Shown here one piece after another: positions 1-7,813 of a stretch of 24,210 nucleotides of DNA. Position numbers and translations under genes: made by a program. The stretch is from positions 1 through 24,210 of the forward strand of contig JBLNCA010000031.1 in NCBI GenBank assembly GCA_050260375.1, read 5' to 3'. Position 1 is the stretch's first letter. Each line of letters starts with the position of its first letter. Origin of the DNA: DTFZ01 sp050260375. Its GTDB lineage: Bacteria > Bacillota > Clostridia > Christensenellales > SZUA-584. The notes below the pieces were generated by a model. It made no database searches, was not told where the DNA came from, and was given only the letters and a program-made list of their open reading frames with translations.

Positions 1-82
1 GGTAGTGCAGTTGCCAGACCGCACTTCATTTTAAATCAAAAGGAGTTTTTATGTCTTGCCTCATCGCTTAAGCTTTACTGAA

Positions 83-108
83 CCCCACGTCTAACGCGGG
101 GTTTTCTT
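83..108 (+). terminator. Intrinsic terminator
   Basis: The stem pairs CCCC (83-86) with GGGG (98-101) and CGT (88-90) with ACG (94-96), with one A/C mismatch and a three-base loop. It is followed by TTTTCTT at 102-108. This orientation ends a plus-strand transcript entering from outside the window, possibly one carrying the tiny frame at 51-71. Confidence 0.6.
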
Positions 109-116
109 ATACAAAA

Positions 117-171
117 AAGGCTTCCCCTCGAGGGGAAGCTGGCAAATGCGAAGCATTTGACTGATGAGGTG
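117..171 (+). repeat. Interspersed repeat, copy A
   Basis: The copy begins AAGGCTTCCCC and ends CTGATGAGGTG. Inside are two palindromes: CTTCCCCT/AGGGGAAG, and AAATGC/GCATTT around a GAA loop. The same borders occur at 435-484 and, inverted, at 261-412. Only the outer boxes and the first hairpin are conserved; the second palindrome differs in sequence between copies. The layout suggests a non-coding interspersed repeat. I recall similar elements from gut Clostridia, but this rests on memory. Confidence 0.7.
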
Positions 172-260
172 GATAAGGGACGAGCAATTATGCGATACAA
201 AATCAACCAAGCGCAAATCGGCGATTTTAGAGCGCTTACTATAAGATTCAAAGTGGGTAA

Positions 261-412
261 CACCTCATCCGGCGCTTCGCGCCACTTTCCTCTGTTCGCA
301 ATAGTCGCCTGCCGTCACTATCGTTCGGCATGCTCCTTTACTCACAGAGCCTTCGGCTCGCTTCTTCACCCACTGGGTGCGCTCGCCTTCGGCTCCCCTA
401 AGGGGAAGGCTT
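261..412 (-). repeat. Interspersed repeat, long inverted copy B
   Basis: Read on the minus strand it starts AAGCCTTCCCCTTAGGGG and ends GGATGAGGTG, the same borders as copies A and C. Its internal part is about 100 bp longer and contains further short palindromes (GAGCC/GGCTC around GAAG; GGCGC/GCGCC around GAA). It could be a full-length member, with A and C as short forms, or a short form that gained an insert. Confidence 0.6.
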
Positions 413-434
413 ACTTTCAATTTACACGCTTTTT

Positions 435-484
435 AAGGCTTCTCCTTGAGGAGAAGCTGTCGCCGACAGGCGACTGATGAGGTG
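435..484 (+). repeat. Interspersed repeat, copy C
   Basis: It begins AAGGCTTCTCC and ends ACTGATGAGGTG. The first palindrome is CTTCTCCT/AGGAGAAG, where copy A has CTTCCCCT/AGGGGAAG: both arms changed together, so pairing is kept. The second palindrome is GTCGCC/GGCGAC. The compensatory change suggests selection on the folded form, or copying of a folded form. Confidence 0.7.
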
Positions 485-492
485 TTATTAAC

Positions 493-529
493 AAAAAGGC
501 CATGAGTACTCTTTTGTACCCATGGCCTT
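493..529 (-). terminator. Terminator of the ctsR-mcsA-mcsB-clpC operon
   Basis: Read on the minus strand, AAGGCCATG pairs with CATGGCCTT, with an inner GTAC/GTAC pairing, and the stem runs into TTTTT. It lies 9 bases after the clpC stop codon. This is a typical Rho-independent terminator for the heat-shock operon. Confidence 0.85.
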
Positions 530-537
530 GATTTATG

Positions 538-3015
538 TTAATTCTCTTTTTGCAGTTCCGGAGCGGCCGCGCCAGTATCGCTTTCCTGGGCTTCTTTCTT
601 TCTGAACGCGGGCTTGCCGTCTTTCATATACATGTATATGTTGTCGCTTATGCTTATCTTGCCCTCGAGTATCTCCTCGGAGAGCTGGTCTTCGACAAGC
701 TGCTGTATCATGCGCCGCAAAGGCCGCGCGCCGTAGTTCTCGTCGAACCCCTCTTTGGCAAGGTAATCTACGGTGTCCTCCGAATAGCTCATCGTTATCT
801 CGCGCTCCTCAAGGCGTTTTATTACGTTGCCCAGCATCAGCTTTACTATCTCCCTCGTGTGCTCGGGGCTTAACTTATGGAACACGATTATGTCGTCAAG
901 CCTGTTTATAAACTCGGGACGGAACGACTTTTTAAGCTCTTCCAATAGTCCCTGCTTCATCTGCTCGTATCCGCTGTCGCCAGGCCCCGGCGCCGAAAAG
1001 CCTATCCTCTTTGTCTCTATATCGCGCACACCGAGATTGGACGTCATTATTATGACGGTATTCTTAAAGTCTACGACGCGGCCTTTAGAGTCTGTAAGCC
1101 TGCCGTCCTCGAGTATCTGCAGCAGCATGTTGAACACATCCGGGTGAGCCTTTTCTATCTCGTCGAGCAGCAGCACGGAGTATGGGTTTCTCCTCACCTT
1201 TTCGGTAAGCTGTCCGCCCTCGTCGTATCCTACGTATCCCGGAGGCGAGCCTATCAGCTTGGACACGGCATGCTTTTCCATGTACTCCGACATGTCGAGC
1301 CGTATCATCGAGTTCTCGTCCCCGAACATCACCTCGGCAAGCGCCTTGGAAAGCTCCGTCTTGCCTACGCCCGTAGGCCCTAAGAATATGAATGAACCCA
1401 CAGGGCGGCGAGGGTCTTTAAGCCCCGCGCGCGAACGGCGTATGGCCTTCGATACCGCGACGCAAGCCTCATTCTGCCCTATTACGCGCCGGTGCAGCGT
1501 GGCTTCAAGGTTAAGCAGACGCTTTGCCTCGTCCTCCGTGAGCTTTACAACGGGTATGTGAGTCCAGCTCGACACTATCTCCGCTATCTCCGTCTCGGTG
1601 ACTCGGCCTTCGCGCGTCTTGGTGCTTGCTTCCCATTCTTTTTTCATCTCCGCGATGCGTTTTTCTATGTTCTTTTCCTCGTCGCGGAGCTGCGCCGCCC
1701 TCTCAAAGTTCTGGTGCGTTATCGCCTGCTCCTTTTCCTTGCGGAGACGCTCGGCTTTTTCCTCGAGCCGCTTGATGTCGGGCGGAGCGGTATATAGCTT
1801 CAGCCTTACCTTGGAAGCCGCCTCGTCCATCAGGTCTATCGCCTTGTCGGGCAGGAACCTGTCGGATATATACCTTGCCGAAAGCTCTACGGCCGCCTTA
1901 AGAGCCTCGTCCGTTATCTTCACCTTGTGGTGCGCCTCATACCTGTCTCTTAAACCCTTTAATATCTCGAGAGTCTCCTCGCGCGTGGGCTCGCCCACCG
2001 GTACCGGCTGGAAGCGCCTTTCGAGCGCGGCGTCCTTTTCTATGTTCTTTCTGTATTCGTCGTAAGTAGTCGCGCCCACCACCTGTATCTCGCCTCTCGC
2101 GAGCGCCGGTTTGAGTATATTTGCGGCGTCCATCGCGCCCTCAGCCGCGCCTGCGCCCACGATGGTATGTATCTCGTCTATGAACAGTATCACGCTGCCC
2201 GAGCTTTTAAGCTCCTTAAGCGCCTCTTTCAGCCTGTCTTCGAACTCTCCCCTGTATTTTGTGCCCGCTATCATGCTCGCAAGGTCCAAAGCCACTACGC
2301 GTTTTCCCGCAAGCAGTTCGGGCACGTTGCCGTCCACGATGCGCTGCGCAAGGCCTTCCGCTATCGCGGACTTGCCCACGCCCGGCTCGCCTATGAGCAC
2401 GGGGTTGTTTTTAGTCCTGCGCGACAGCACCTGCGTTATGCGCTCTATCTCCTGCGTGCGCCCAATTACCGGGTCTAGTTCGCCGTCCCTCGCGGCCTTC
2501 GTTAAGTCCCTGCCGAACTTGTCAATCTTGGGCGTCCTGTCGTCCTTTTTCTGTCCCGATTCCCCGCCCGAGACGTTTTCGCCGGTAACGTTGTATATGC
2601 CGTGTTCTATCTCGCCGAAATCGGTGCCCAGGTCGCTCAATATGCGGAACGCTACGCTCTCCTTTTCCTTTATCAGCGCCATAAGTATATGTTCGGTGCC
2701 TACATAGCTCTGCCTGAGCTGCTTCGAGAACGCGACGCTCAGCTCGAGTATCTGTTTTGAGCGCGGCGTATATCCAAAGCCCTGGGTAAACTCGTAATCG
2801 CCTTTTCCGATGAGAGAAAGCAGGTTTTCCGTGACCGCCTCCTCCGAAATGCCCGACATGCTCAACAGGTTAGCCGCGGCGCCTTGCTTTTCACATATCA
2901 ATCCAAGCAGCAGATGCTCGGTGCCAATATAGTTGTGGCCGAGCTCTCTCGCTTTTTCTTCAGCCAGTTTGAGCGCGTTTTTCGCGCCTTCAGTAAATTT
3001 CGCAAAAAAGTCCAT
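538..3015 (-). CDS. clpC: ATP-dependent Clp protease ATP-binding subunit ClpC
   Basis: Hsp100 unfoldase that feeds substrates, including arginine-phosphorylated proteins marked by McsB, into the ClpP protease in the cytoplasm. The 825 residues match the usual ClpC length of about 810-820. Visible in order: the double Clp N-terminal repeat (1-145), the first AAA+ module with Walker A GEPGVGKS at 209-216 and the AEGAMDAANILKPALARGE segment, a UVR-like coiled middle domain (NFERAAQLRDEEKNIEKRI, about 430-460), and the second AAA+ module with GPTGVGKT near 545 and the LLLDEIEKAHPDVF Walker B region. The ATG start has AAGGA upstream. It is the last gene of the ctsR operon, 57 bases after mcsB, and is followed by a terminator. 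clpP is not in the window. Confidence 0.97.
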   Translation of the reverse strand: MDFFAKFTEGAKNALKLAEEKARELGHNYIGTEHLLLGLICEKQGAAANLLSMSGISEEAVTENLLSLIGKGDYEFTQGFGYTPRSKQILELSVAFSKQLRQSYVGTEHILMALIKEKESVAFRILSDLGTDFGEIEHGIYNVTGENVSGGESGQKKDDRTPKIDKFGRDLTKAARDGELDPVIGRTQEIERITQVLSRRTKNNPVLIGEPGVGKSAIAEGLAQRIVDGNVPELLAGKRVVALDLASMIAGTKYRGEFEDRLKEALKELKSSGSVILFIDEIHTIVGAGAAEGAMDAANILKPALARGEIQVVGATTYDEYRKNIEKDAALERRFQPVPVGEPTREETLEILKGLRDRYEAHHKVKITDEALKAAVELSARYISDRFLPDKAIDLMDEAASKVRLKLYTAPPDIKRLEEKAERLRKEKEQAITHQNFERAAQLRDEEKNIEKRIAEMKKEWEASTKTREGRVTETEIAEIVSSWTHIPVVKLTEDEAKRLLNLEATLHRRVIGQNEACVAVSKAIRRSRAGLKDPRRPVGSFIFLGPTGVGKTELSKALAEVMFGDENSMIRLDMSEYMEKHAVSKLIGSPPGYVGYDEGGQLTEKVRRNPYSVLLLDEIEKAHPDVFNMLLQILEDGRLTDSKGRVVDFKNTVIIMTSNLGVRDIETKRIGFSAPGPGDSGYEQMKQGLLEELKKSFRPEFINRLDDIIVFHKLSPEHTREIVKLMLGNVIKRLEEREITMSYSEDTVDYLAKEGFDENYGARPLRRMIQQLVEDQLSEEILEGKISISDNIYMYMKDGKPAFRKKEAQESDTGAAAPELQKEN

Positions 3016-3062
3016 AACTTTATTTCCTTTCCATGTATTACCCCGTCCTAGGTTTTAAGTAT

Positions 3063-3094
3063 CCAAAAAACCTCACGGCTTTTCGGGGGCCCCG
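3063..3094 (-). repeat. GGGGACCCCG-type palindromic element at the mcsB 3' end
   Basis: On the plus strand, CC-AAAA-CC (3063-3072) pairs imperfectly with GG-TTTT-GG (3077-3086) around a TCAC loop, followed by GGGGGCCCCG. On the minus strand this aligns with the copy at 23649-23683: a CGGGG/CCCC core, AAAAGC, GTGA, then a T-rich arm. The element carries the last codons and the TGA stop of mcsB. Confidence 0.6.
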
Positions 3095-4101
3095 ATATTG
3101 AAAACTTCCCGCAATATGTTTGCCCTCGCTATATCCCTTTTAAGGGGCTGAGGGTCGTCCAGCCGCTCCGCTATTATAGCCGGGCGGGTGTCCATCATCA
3201 CTTTGTAAAGTCTGCCCGCCGTAAGATGTGGCACTATGCCCAACGACACGCCGAACGCCACGTCGGATATCAGCTTCTGGGCTTCCGAGTCGCTTATCCT
3301 TCTGGCGTGGCGCAGCACTCCTAAGGCGCGCCATATTCTGTCTTCCAGCGTTATTCCGAGGTTCTTATAAAGCTCCTTCCTCGTACTGCGCTCAAAGTCC
3401 ATCACCTTGTTTACAGTCGAAAGAAGCCTTGAGAGTATCTCCTTTTCGGAAACGCCCAGCGTTATCTGGTTCGATATCTGGTAGAACGCGCCCGAAGCGG
3501 CGCTGCCTTCGCCGAACGCGCCTCTTACAGTCATGCCTATTTTACTCACCATCGAGATTATGCGCGGCATGCCTTTTGCAGCCGTAAGAGCCGGCAGGTG
3601 CAGCATAAGCGACGCCCTTAGGCCTGTCCCCACATTAGTCGGACAACTCGTCAGAAACCCGAAGTTTTCGTCGTACGCGTAATCAACGCCCGCCGACAGC
3701 ATGTTGTCGAGCTGGTCGGCTTCGCCGTAAGCGGCCTCGAGCGCGAGCCCCGACTTTAAGCTTTGAATCCGGTAATGATCCTCCTCCAATATCATAACGC
3801 TCAGGCTCTCGTCGCTGTTCGCAATAAGCCCGCCCAAGTTGTTGCGCGCAAGGTCGCTGCTTATTATGTTTTTCTCAATAAGCGCGCGCCTGCTTATCTC
3901 CGACATATCCGAAAGCCTGAAATACCTAAACTGCGGAGAAACGAGCAGGCTCGACTTTGCGAGCTCGTGCACCTTTTCCACGTCTTCCTTTTCAGTTATG
4001 CGCGTAGGAAACGGCACGTCGGCAAGGTTTCTCGCGAGGCGTATTCTCGTTGATACTACGACGTCGCTCTCGGGAGCGTTATCTTCCAGCCACTCAGGCA
4101 T
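3073..4101 (-). CDS. mcsB: Protein-arginine kinase McsB
   Basis: McsB phosphorylates arginine residues on proteins, including CtsR, and so targets them to ClpC-ClpP; McsA activates it. The sequence shows a phosphagen-kinase-like catalytic domain: STRIRLARNL near residue 17, the catalytic-loop cysteine at 153 in TSCPTNVGTGLRAS, and the NQITLGVSEKEI segment. At 342 residues it is somewhat shorter than the roughly 360 of Bacillus McsB. The ATG overlaps the end of mcsA by 8 bases, so the two are probably translationally coupled. The last residues, GAPEKP, and the stop lie inside a palindromic repeat, suggesting that the original C-terminus was replaced or trimmed. Confidence 0.95.
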   Translation of the reverse strand: MPEWLEDNAPESDVVVSTRIRLARNLADVPFPTRITEKEDVEKVHELAKSSLLVSPQFRYFRLSDMSEISRRALIEKNIISSDLARNNLGGLIANSDESLSVMILEEDHYRIQSLKSGLALEAAYGEADQLDNMLSAGVDYAYDENFGFLTSCPTNVGTGLRASLMLHLPALTAAKGMPRIISMVSKIGMTVRGAFGEGSAASGAFYQISNQITLGVSEKEILSRLLSTVNKVMDFERSTRKELYKNLGITLEDRIWRALGVLRHARRISDSEAQKLISDVAFGVSLGIVPHLTAGRLYKVMMDTRPAIIAERLDDPQPLKRDIARANILREVFNIGAPEKP

Positions 4102-4597
4102 TCTGGCTCTCCTCCTTTTCCAGAAGAGCTATCTCGTCGCGCAGCCGCGCGGCCTCTTCAAAGTTTTCGGAAGCGACGGCGAGCTTAAGCTCGCGCTTTA
4201 ATTCTTCCTTCCTTCTTTCCTGTGCGCTTTCCTTTTCCACGTCGGCCACGATGCGTTCGCCGGGCCGCTTGCCCGTATGCTTTTCGCTCATATGTATGCT
4301 CTTCAATACCGGCAGCAGGCTCGACTCAAACACGCTGTAGCACTGCGCGCACCCAAGCTTGCCCGTCTTTTGGAAGCTTGCCAGCGTCGTGCCGCATTTC
4401 TCGCATACCACTTCCTCCGCTTCCTCAACCTCATAGAACGCGCTTAACAGGTCGTTGAACGAAAAACCCGGAAGCACGGAAGGCTTGTTCCTCTTTGCGG
4501 CGCACTGCGAGCAAAGATGCACGGTTTTTACCTGGCCGTTTACGAACGTGGTCATATGTATAGTAGCGTTTTGCTTCAAACAATCATCACACAGCAT
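4094..4597 (-). CDS. mcsA: McsA, zinc-binding activator of McsB
   Basis: Small cytoplasmic adaptor that activates the arginine kinase McsB and helps control CtsR. Four CxxC pairs are visible in the first half (CDDC, CSQC, CEKC, CAQC), giving the two zinc sites expected of McsA. A C-terminal UVR domain is also clear (NFEEAARLRDEIALLEKEE). The 167 residues fit the family, usually 170-185. It starts one base after the ctsR stop codon and overlaps mcsB, so ctsR, mcsA and mcsB form a tight translational unit. Confidence 0.95.
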   Translation of the reverse strand: MLCDDCLKQNATIHMTTFVNGQVKTVHLCSQCAAKRNKPSVLPGFSFNDLLSAFYEVEEAEEVVCEKCGTTLASFQKTGKLGCAQCYSVFESSLLPVLKSIHMSEKHTGKRPGERIVADVEKESAQERRKEELKRELKLAVASENFEEAARLRDEIALLEKEESQNA

Positions 4598-4598
4598 A

Positions 4599-5063
4599 TT
4601 AAGACTCCTGACTTAAAAGCGTGAGTATAAACTGTTTCATTATACTCGCCCGCAAATGGTCTTTTATCACGGCCGGTATAGAGAGAGCCTTGTCCGAAAT
4701 GGCTGCGCCCATCAGCGCCCCTTCCTTTTCGGTAACGACGTCGCTCTCCACAAGGCGGCTTATAACGTTCAAAGCGTCGCGTTCGGATATCGAGTCGCCT
4801 ATCCTCTCCGTAACGAGCTCTAATAGCTCGCTCGACTCGTCAACGTTGAGGCGCACTACCCTTATGTATCCTCCGCCGCCGCGCCTGCTTTCGATTATAT
4901 ATCCCCTGTCGGGCGTAAACCTCGTTGCCAGCACATAGTTTATCTGAGAAGGCGCGCAGTTGAAATGCTGCGCAAGCTCGTTGCGCTGCAGCTCTATCCT
5001 GCCCTCATACTCTCCTATCAAATCTTTTATAAAATTCTCTATAGTATCGCTTAGTATAGACAT
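4599..5063 (-). CDS. ctsR: Transcriptional repressor CtsR
   Basis: Dimeric winged-helix repressor of class III heat-shock genes (clpC, clpP and often clpB or clpE) in low-GC Gram-positives. It is inactivated on heat shock and then degraded. The N-terminal DNA-binding half is clear, including the glycine-rich wing SRRGGGGYIRVVR near residues 59-71. The C-terminal half (about 80-154) matches the dimerisation and McsB-recognition domain. The 154 residues are the normal length. The ATG is preceded by AGGTGA at 5-base spacing. It is the first gene of its operon, directly behind a promoter and a CtsR box, so it is autoregulated. Confidence 0.97.
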   Translation of the reverse strand: MSILSDTIENFIKDLIGEYEGRIELQRNELAQHFNCAPSQINYVLATRFTPDRGYIIESRRGGGGYIRVVRLNVDESSELLELVTERIGDSISERDALNVISRLVESDVVTEKEGALMGAAISDKALSIPAVIKDHLRASIMKQFILTLLSQES

Positions 5064-5075
5064 ATTATCACCTGC

Positions 5076-5092
5076 TTTGACTGTCTTTGACC
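5076..5092 (-). promoter_or_regulatory. CtsR operator
   Basis: The minus strand reads GGTCAAAGACAGTCAAA, an exact tandem heptad of the known CtsR box (RGTCAAA, three bases, RGTCAAA). It lies just after the predicted transcription start and 12 bases before the ctsR ATG, so bound CtsR would block the ctsR-mcsA-mcsB-clpC promoter. Confidence 0.92.
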
Positions 5093-5101
5093 TTTAATGA
5101 T

Positions 5102-5129
5102 ATTATACACCATTTTGCGTTTTATGCAA
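5102..5129 (-). promoter_or_regulatory. Promoter of the ctsR operon
   Basis: Minus-strand -35 TTGCAT (5124-5129) and perfect -10 TATAAT (5102-5107), separated by 16 bases. The predicted start falls near 5095, immediately before the CtsR box. Confidence 0.8.
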
Positions 5130-5179
5130 CAGTTATTTGAGTGCGTTTAAAGATTATTAACATTATTATGCTTTTACTT

Positions 5180-5878
5180 CTATTGAACGGCCTGCGTATT
5201 TGGCGCATCGAATAAGCTGTCAAAATACTCCGCGACGCCTTTATATATCGCTTTGGCGCATTTTTCCTGGTATTCGTCGGTCTGAAGCAGCTCCTCTTCC
5301 CTCTCGTTGGATAAAAAGCCGCACTCTACGAGAATGCACGGGCAATCGCCCGAGCGCAGTATAAAATAGTTTTCCGGCTTGAACGTTCTAGGCTTTGGAG
5401 GCTTTAAGTATTCGTTGAGATGCTGCTGCACAAGAGCGGCAAGCTTCTTTCCTTCCTCCGATTCTTCGTAATAGAACGCCATAGGGCCCGATACTGATGA
5501 ATCGCCAAACTTGTTCATGTGTATTGATATTACTGCGTCGGGGTTCGAGTCTTTGATTATCTGCCCGCGCTTTGCCATGTCGCCTTTTTTCGTGGACGCA
5601 ACCGCCTTGTCGTCTTCGCGCGTCATCACAACGGTAAACCCGTTTACCTCGAACAGCTTTTTCAGCTTTTTTGCGACCGCCAGGTTAAGCACGTCTTCCC
5701 TTACCTTTGTTATCTTTCCCGACGCGCCCGCGTCAAAGCCTCCGTGCCCGGCGTCGATGACTATAGTCCCCCTGCTTCGCCTTATTACCTGCACGCTTGT
5801 GGGGTCAACAAGCAGCAGCGCCGACAAAAGCGCGGATATGATTAAAAAATAGATCATATAACGATTTCTTTTTTTCAT
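5180..5878 (-). CDS. cwlD: N-acetylmuramoyl-L-alanine amidase, CwlD type
   Basis: Zinc amidase of the Amidase_3 family, which cleaves the bond between N-acetylmuramic acid and L-alanine. The 232-residue length and the layout (a short membrane anchor at about 8-25 directly before the catalytic domain, no binding repeats) fit CwlD, which initiates muramic-lactam formation in the spore cortex. Likely zinc ligands are His45 (in IDAGHGGFD), Glu61 and His120 (SIHMN); the catalytic glutamate is Glu185 (VECGFLS). The ATG has GGAGG at 7-base spacing. It follows tsaD by 38 bases and is probably co-transcribed. It suggests a spore-former, but a vegetative amidase of the same family cannot be excluded. 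Confidence 0.82.
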   Translation of the reverse strand: MKKRNRYMIYFLIISALLSALLLVDPTSVQVIRRSRGTIVIDAGHGGFDAGASGKITKVREDVLNLAVAKKLKKLFEVNGFTVVMTREDDKAVASTKKGDMAKRGQIIKDSNPDAVISIHMNKFGDSSVSGPMAFYYEESEEGKKLAALVQQHLNEYLKPPKPRTFKPENYFILRSGDCPCILVECGFLSNEREEELLQTDEYQEKCAKAIYKGVAEYFDSLFDAPNTQAVQ

Positions 5879-5916
5879 GCGAAACCTCCGTCGTTATATA
5901 ATCTATATTATTTGTT

Positions 5917-6954
5917 TTATTGCTCTTTTATCACCTTGGGTTTAACTGTGCATGCCTCTTTAAACAGCATCTTTGACGCGCTGGCGTTAAGCCGCAAAGG
6001 ATCGGGGCTTGTCTTTGCAAAAGCGGCGGCGCAGCCTATCATAGCCGCGTTGTCCGTACAGTATTGCTTTTCGGGCAGGTAAAGCGCGACGCCTTCTTTT
6101 TGCGCCCTTTGCTTAAACTCCTCGCGCAGCGCGCCGTTGGATGAAACACCTCCCGCGACGCCTATGCGCGAAATTCCTTCCCTTCTTGCTGCCTCAAAAG
6201 TGTTGTCCGCGAGGAACGATATCGCCTCGCGCTGAAAGCTCGCCGCAATGTCTGCCGCTTTAAACGGCTCTCCTTTTTGCCGCATGTTGTGCATATGGTT
6301 AATGACCGCCGTCTTCAAGCCGCTGAAAGTGAAGTCAAGATGCTCCTCGCCTTTGAAGCCCCTCGTGTATTCATATATCGGCTCGCCCTGTTTTGCGAGC
6401 TCTTCAAGCCTCGGGCCCCCCGGATATTCCAGCCCCAAAGCCCTTGCCGTCTTGTCGAACGCTTCGCCCACGGCGTCGTCCCTCGTCCTGCCTAAAAGCC
6501 TGTAGCTCCCGTAATCCTCCACGGCCGCAATATGGGTATGGCCGCCCGACACCACAAGGCAGATGTACGGCGGTTCGAGATGCTCATGCGATATATACAG
6601 CGAGCATATGTGCCCTTCTATATGATGCACCGGAATAAGCGGCAGCGAGAGATAATACGCGAGCGCCTTTGCGTAAGATACGCCAACGAGCAGAGCTCCG
6701 ATCAGCCCCGGCCCGTCCGTGACCGCGACGGCCTCTATGCCGTCAAAGCCCAAGCCCGCACTCTTTAACGCTTCGTCCACCACATACGGCAGCTTCATTA
6801 TATGGTTGCGCGACGCTATCTCGGGCACAACTCCGCCGTACTTCTCGTGTTCCTTTTGCGTATATACGGCGCTTCCGAGCACCTTGCGCCCCCTGGTCAC
6901 TGCTGCCGCCGTCTCGTCGCACGACGTCTCTATCGCAAGTATTATTCTTTCCAT
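5917..6954 (-). CDS. tsaD: tRNA N6-adenosine threonylcarbamoyltransferase TsaD
   Basis: TsaD transfers the threonylcarbamoyl group from TC-AMP to adenosine 37 of ANN-decoding tRNAs (t6A), working with TsaB and TsaE. The ASKHA-fold motifs are clear: AIETSCDETAAAV at the N-terminus, the metal-binding HIEGH at 111-115, SGGHTHI and GGVSSNGALR. I place the start at 6954 (MERIILAIET), giving 345 residues, the normal length. The frame stays open to 7035, but the extra 27 residues are basic and not family-like, and they overlap the upstream gene. The stop of that gene lies one base before this ATG, with no clear ribosome binding site, so translational coupling is likely. Confidence 0.96.
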   Translation of the reverse strand: MERIILAIETSCDETAAAVTRGRKVLGSAVYTQKEHEKYGGVVPEIASRNHIMKLPYVVDEALKSAGLGFDGIEAVAVTDGPGLIGALLVGVSYAKALAYYLSLPLIPVHHIEGHICSLYISHEHLEPPYICLVVSGGHTHIAAVEDYGSYRLLGRTRDDAVGEAFDKTARALGLEYPGGPRLEELAKQGEPIYEYTRGFKGEEHLDFTFSGLKTAVINHMHNMRQKGEPFKAADIAASFQREAISFLADNTFEAARREGISRIGVAGGVSSNGALREEFKQRAQKEGVALYLPEKQYCTDNAAMIGCAAAFAKTSPDPLRLNASASKMLFKEACTVKPKVIKEQ

Positions 6955-6955
6955 A

Positions 6956-7672
6956 CTACGCGCCGGCCGCCTTCTTGCTGTCGTTTTTGCTGATAATATA
7001 AGAGCCGAAAGCCGCTGCGATATTGAGAGCCGCAAATATCGAAACGAACCTGATTATTATCCTTGTTACGAGATCGGAGAAAAACTGCTCGGGCACCATC
7101 TGTATCAGTATGCTTTTGCTCGGGTCGAGTATCCACAGGTCGTTGGTGAAGAACACGCGGTGGAACGTCGTCCAGAAGCTCGTAAAGTCGGCAGCAGCAT
7201 ATATCCCCAGCGCCGCTACCAGTATAACGAAAACGCCCGATACCCGCAGGAACGACGTACATAACCGCTTAACAGCGTATTTACCGCCAAGCACGAACGC
7301 CAGTATAATGAATACCGCCGCTCCTATAAAGGATATAGTGCGCACGCCGCGAGCGCCCAAGTAGAGCGCTTTAACGTCCACCATATGGTCCCTCTCGGTT
7401 TTGTCTATGAACACCTCGCGCTGCTGCCCGTGAATTTCCGCCCGCATGTCGAGGTTTTCCCTCGCGCCCGTAACATAATCTATAAAGTTTTTCGTAACAA
7501 CCTTTAGGTCGTCGTCGCTCATTCCTATGCTTTGCGCCGTATCGAGCTTTTTATATTCGCTTTCGTAAAAGCCGGGGTTCAATGCGAACATCTCTATGCT
7601 CACAATGAGCAGCGCCACTATCAGCATAGCGCTGCCCAGCACCGCGCAAACCCCTGTAAAAAACGGTTTCAT
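6956..7672 (-). CDS. DUF1461 / TIGR01906 family integral membrane protein
   Basis: Membrane protein of unknown function. Four hydrophobic segments are visible (about 8-30, 110-130, 142-162 and 205-230), with a large external loop between the first and second. The segment FHRVFFTNDLWILDPSKSILIQMVPEQFF is typical of the DUF1461 family as I remember it. The 238 residues are usual for it. The ATG has GGAG at suitable spacing. It is coupled to tsaD (one-base gap) and its leader carries a palindromic repeat. I infer no function. Confidence 0.82.
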   Translation of the reverse strand: MKPFFTGVCAVLGSAMLIVALLIVSIEMFALNPGFYESEYKKLDTAQSIGMSDDDLKVVTKNFIDYVTGARENLDMRAEIHGQQREVFIDKTERDHMVDVKALYLGARGVRTISFIGAAVFIILAFVLGGKYAVKRLCTSFLRVSGVFVILVAALGIYAAADFTSFWTTFHRVFFTNDLWILDPSKSILIQMVPEQFFSDLVTRIIIRFVSIFAALNIAAAFGSYIISKNDSKKAAGA

Positions 7673-7694
7673 CGCTTACTCCTTACTATTATTA

Positions 7695-7731
7695 CCCCAT
7701 AAAACTTTTGGTTTTATGGGGACCCCGTATT
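7695..7731 (-). repeat. GGGGACCCCG palindromic element
   Basis: A perfect 11-bp stem, CCCCATAAAAC (7695-7705) with GTTTTATGGGG (7711-7721), around a five-base loop, followed by ACCCCGTATT. It shares the CCCC...GGGGACCCCG frame with the copies at 22026-22103 and 23649, but its arms differ. It lies in the leader of the DUF1461 gene, 22 bases before the start codon, so it could affect translation of that mRNA. Confidence 0.7.
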
Positions 7732-7755
7732 AATAAGCTTTTAGCTTTCTGGACT

Positions 7756-7785
7756 AAAAAGCTGCCCCGGTATGAAGCAGCCCCC
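7756..7785 (-). terminator. Possible terminator after the small membrane gene
   Basis: On the minus strand GCTGC and GCAGC pair across an 11-base loop and run into TTTTT. The stem is only 5-6 bp, so this is a weak candidate. If real, it separates cysS and the small membrane gene from the DUF1461-tsaD-cwlD unit. Confidence 0.35.
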
Positions 7786-7813
7786 GAATAACCATATTTT
7801 AAAGCCTTGCCGG

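Larger units (their letters stand above)
1..537. other. Gene-poor region downstream of clpC
   Basis: No convincing protein gene is visible in this stretch. It holds a plus-strand intrinsic terminator, three copies of an interspersed repeat and the minus-strand clpC terminator, each listed separately. Open frames crossing it have no recognisable product and run through the repeats. A six-codon frame (51-71, MSCLIA) follows a good ribosome binding site (AAAAGGAG) and lies just before the terminator. It may be the end of a leader or a decayed gene, but I cannot show that it is translated. The first 50 bases contain a GTGC/GCAC inverted repeat that could be the end of a structured RNA starting outside the window. 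Confidence 0.6.

Noticed and set aside
157..477. Plus-strand open frame of 106 codons downstream of clpC
   Set aside because: It is built from three repeat copies and has no ribosome binding site or recognisable product.
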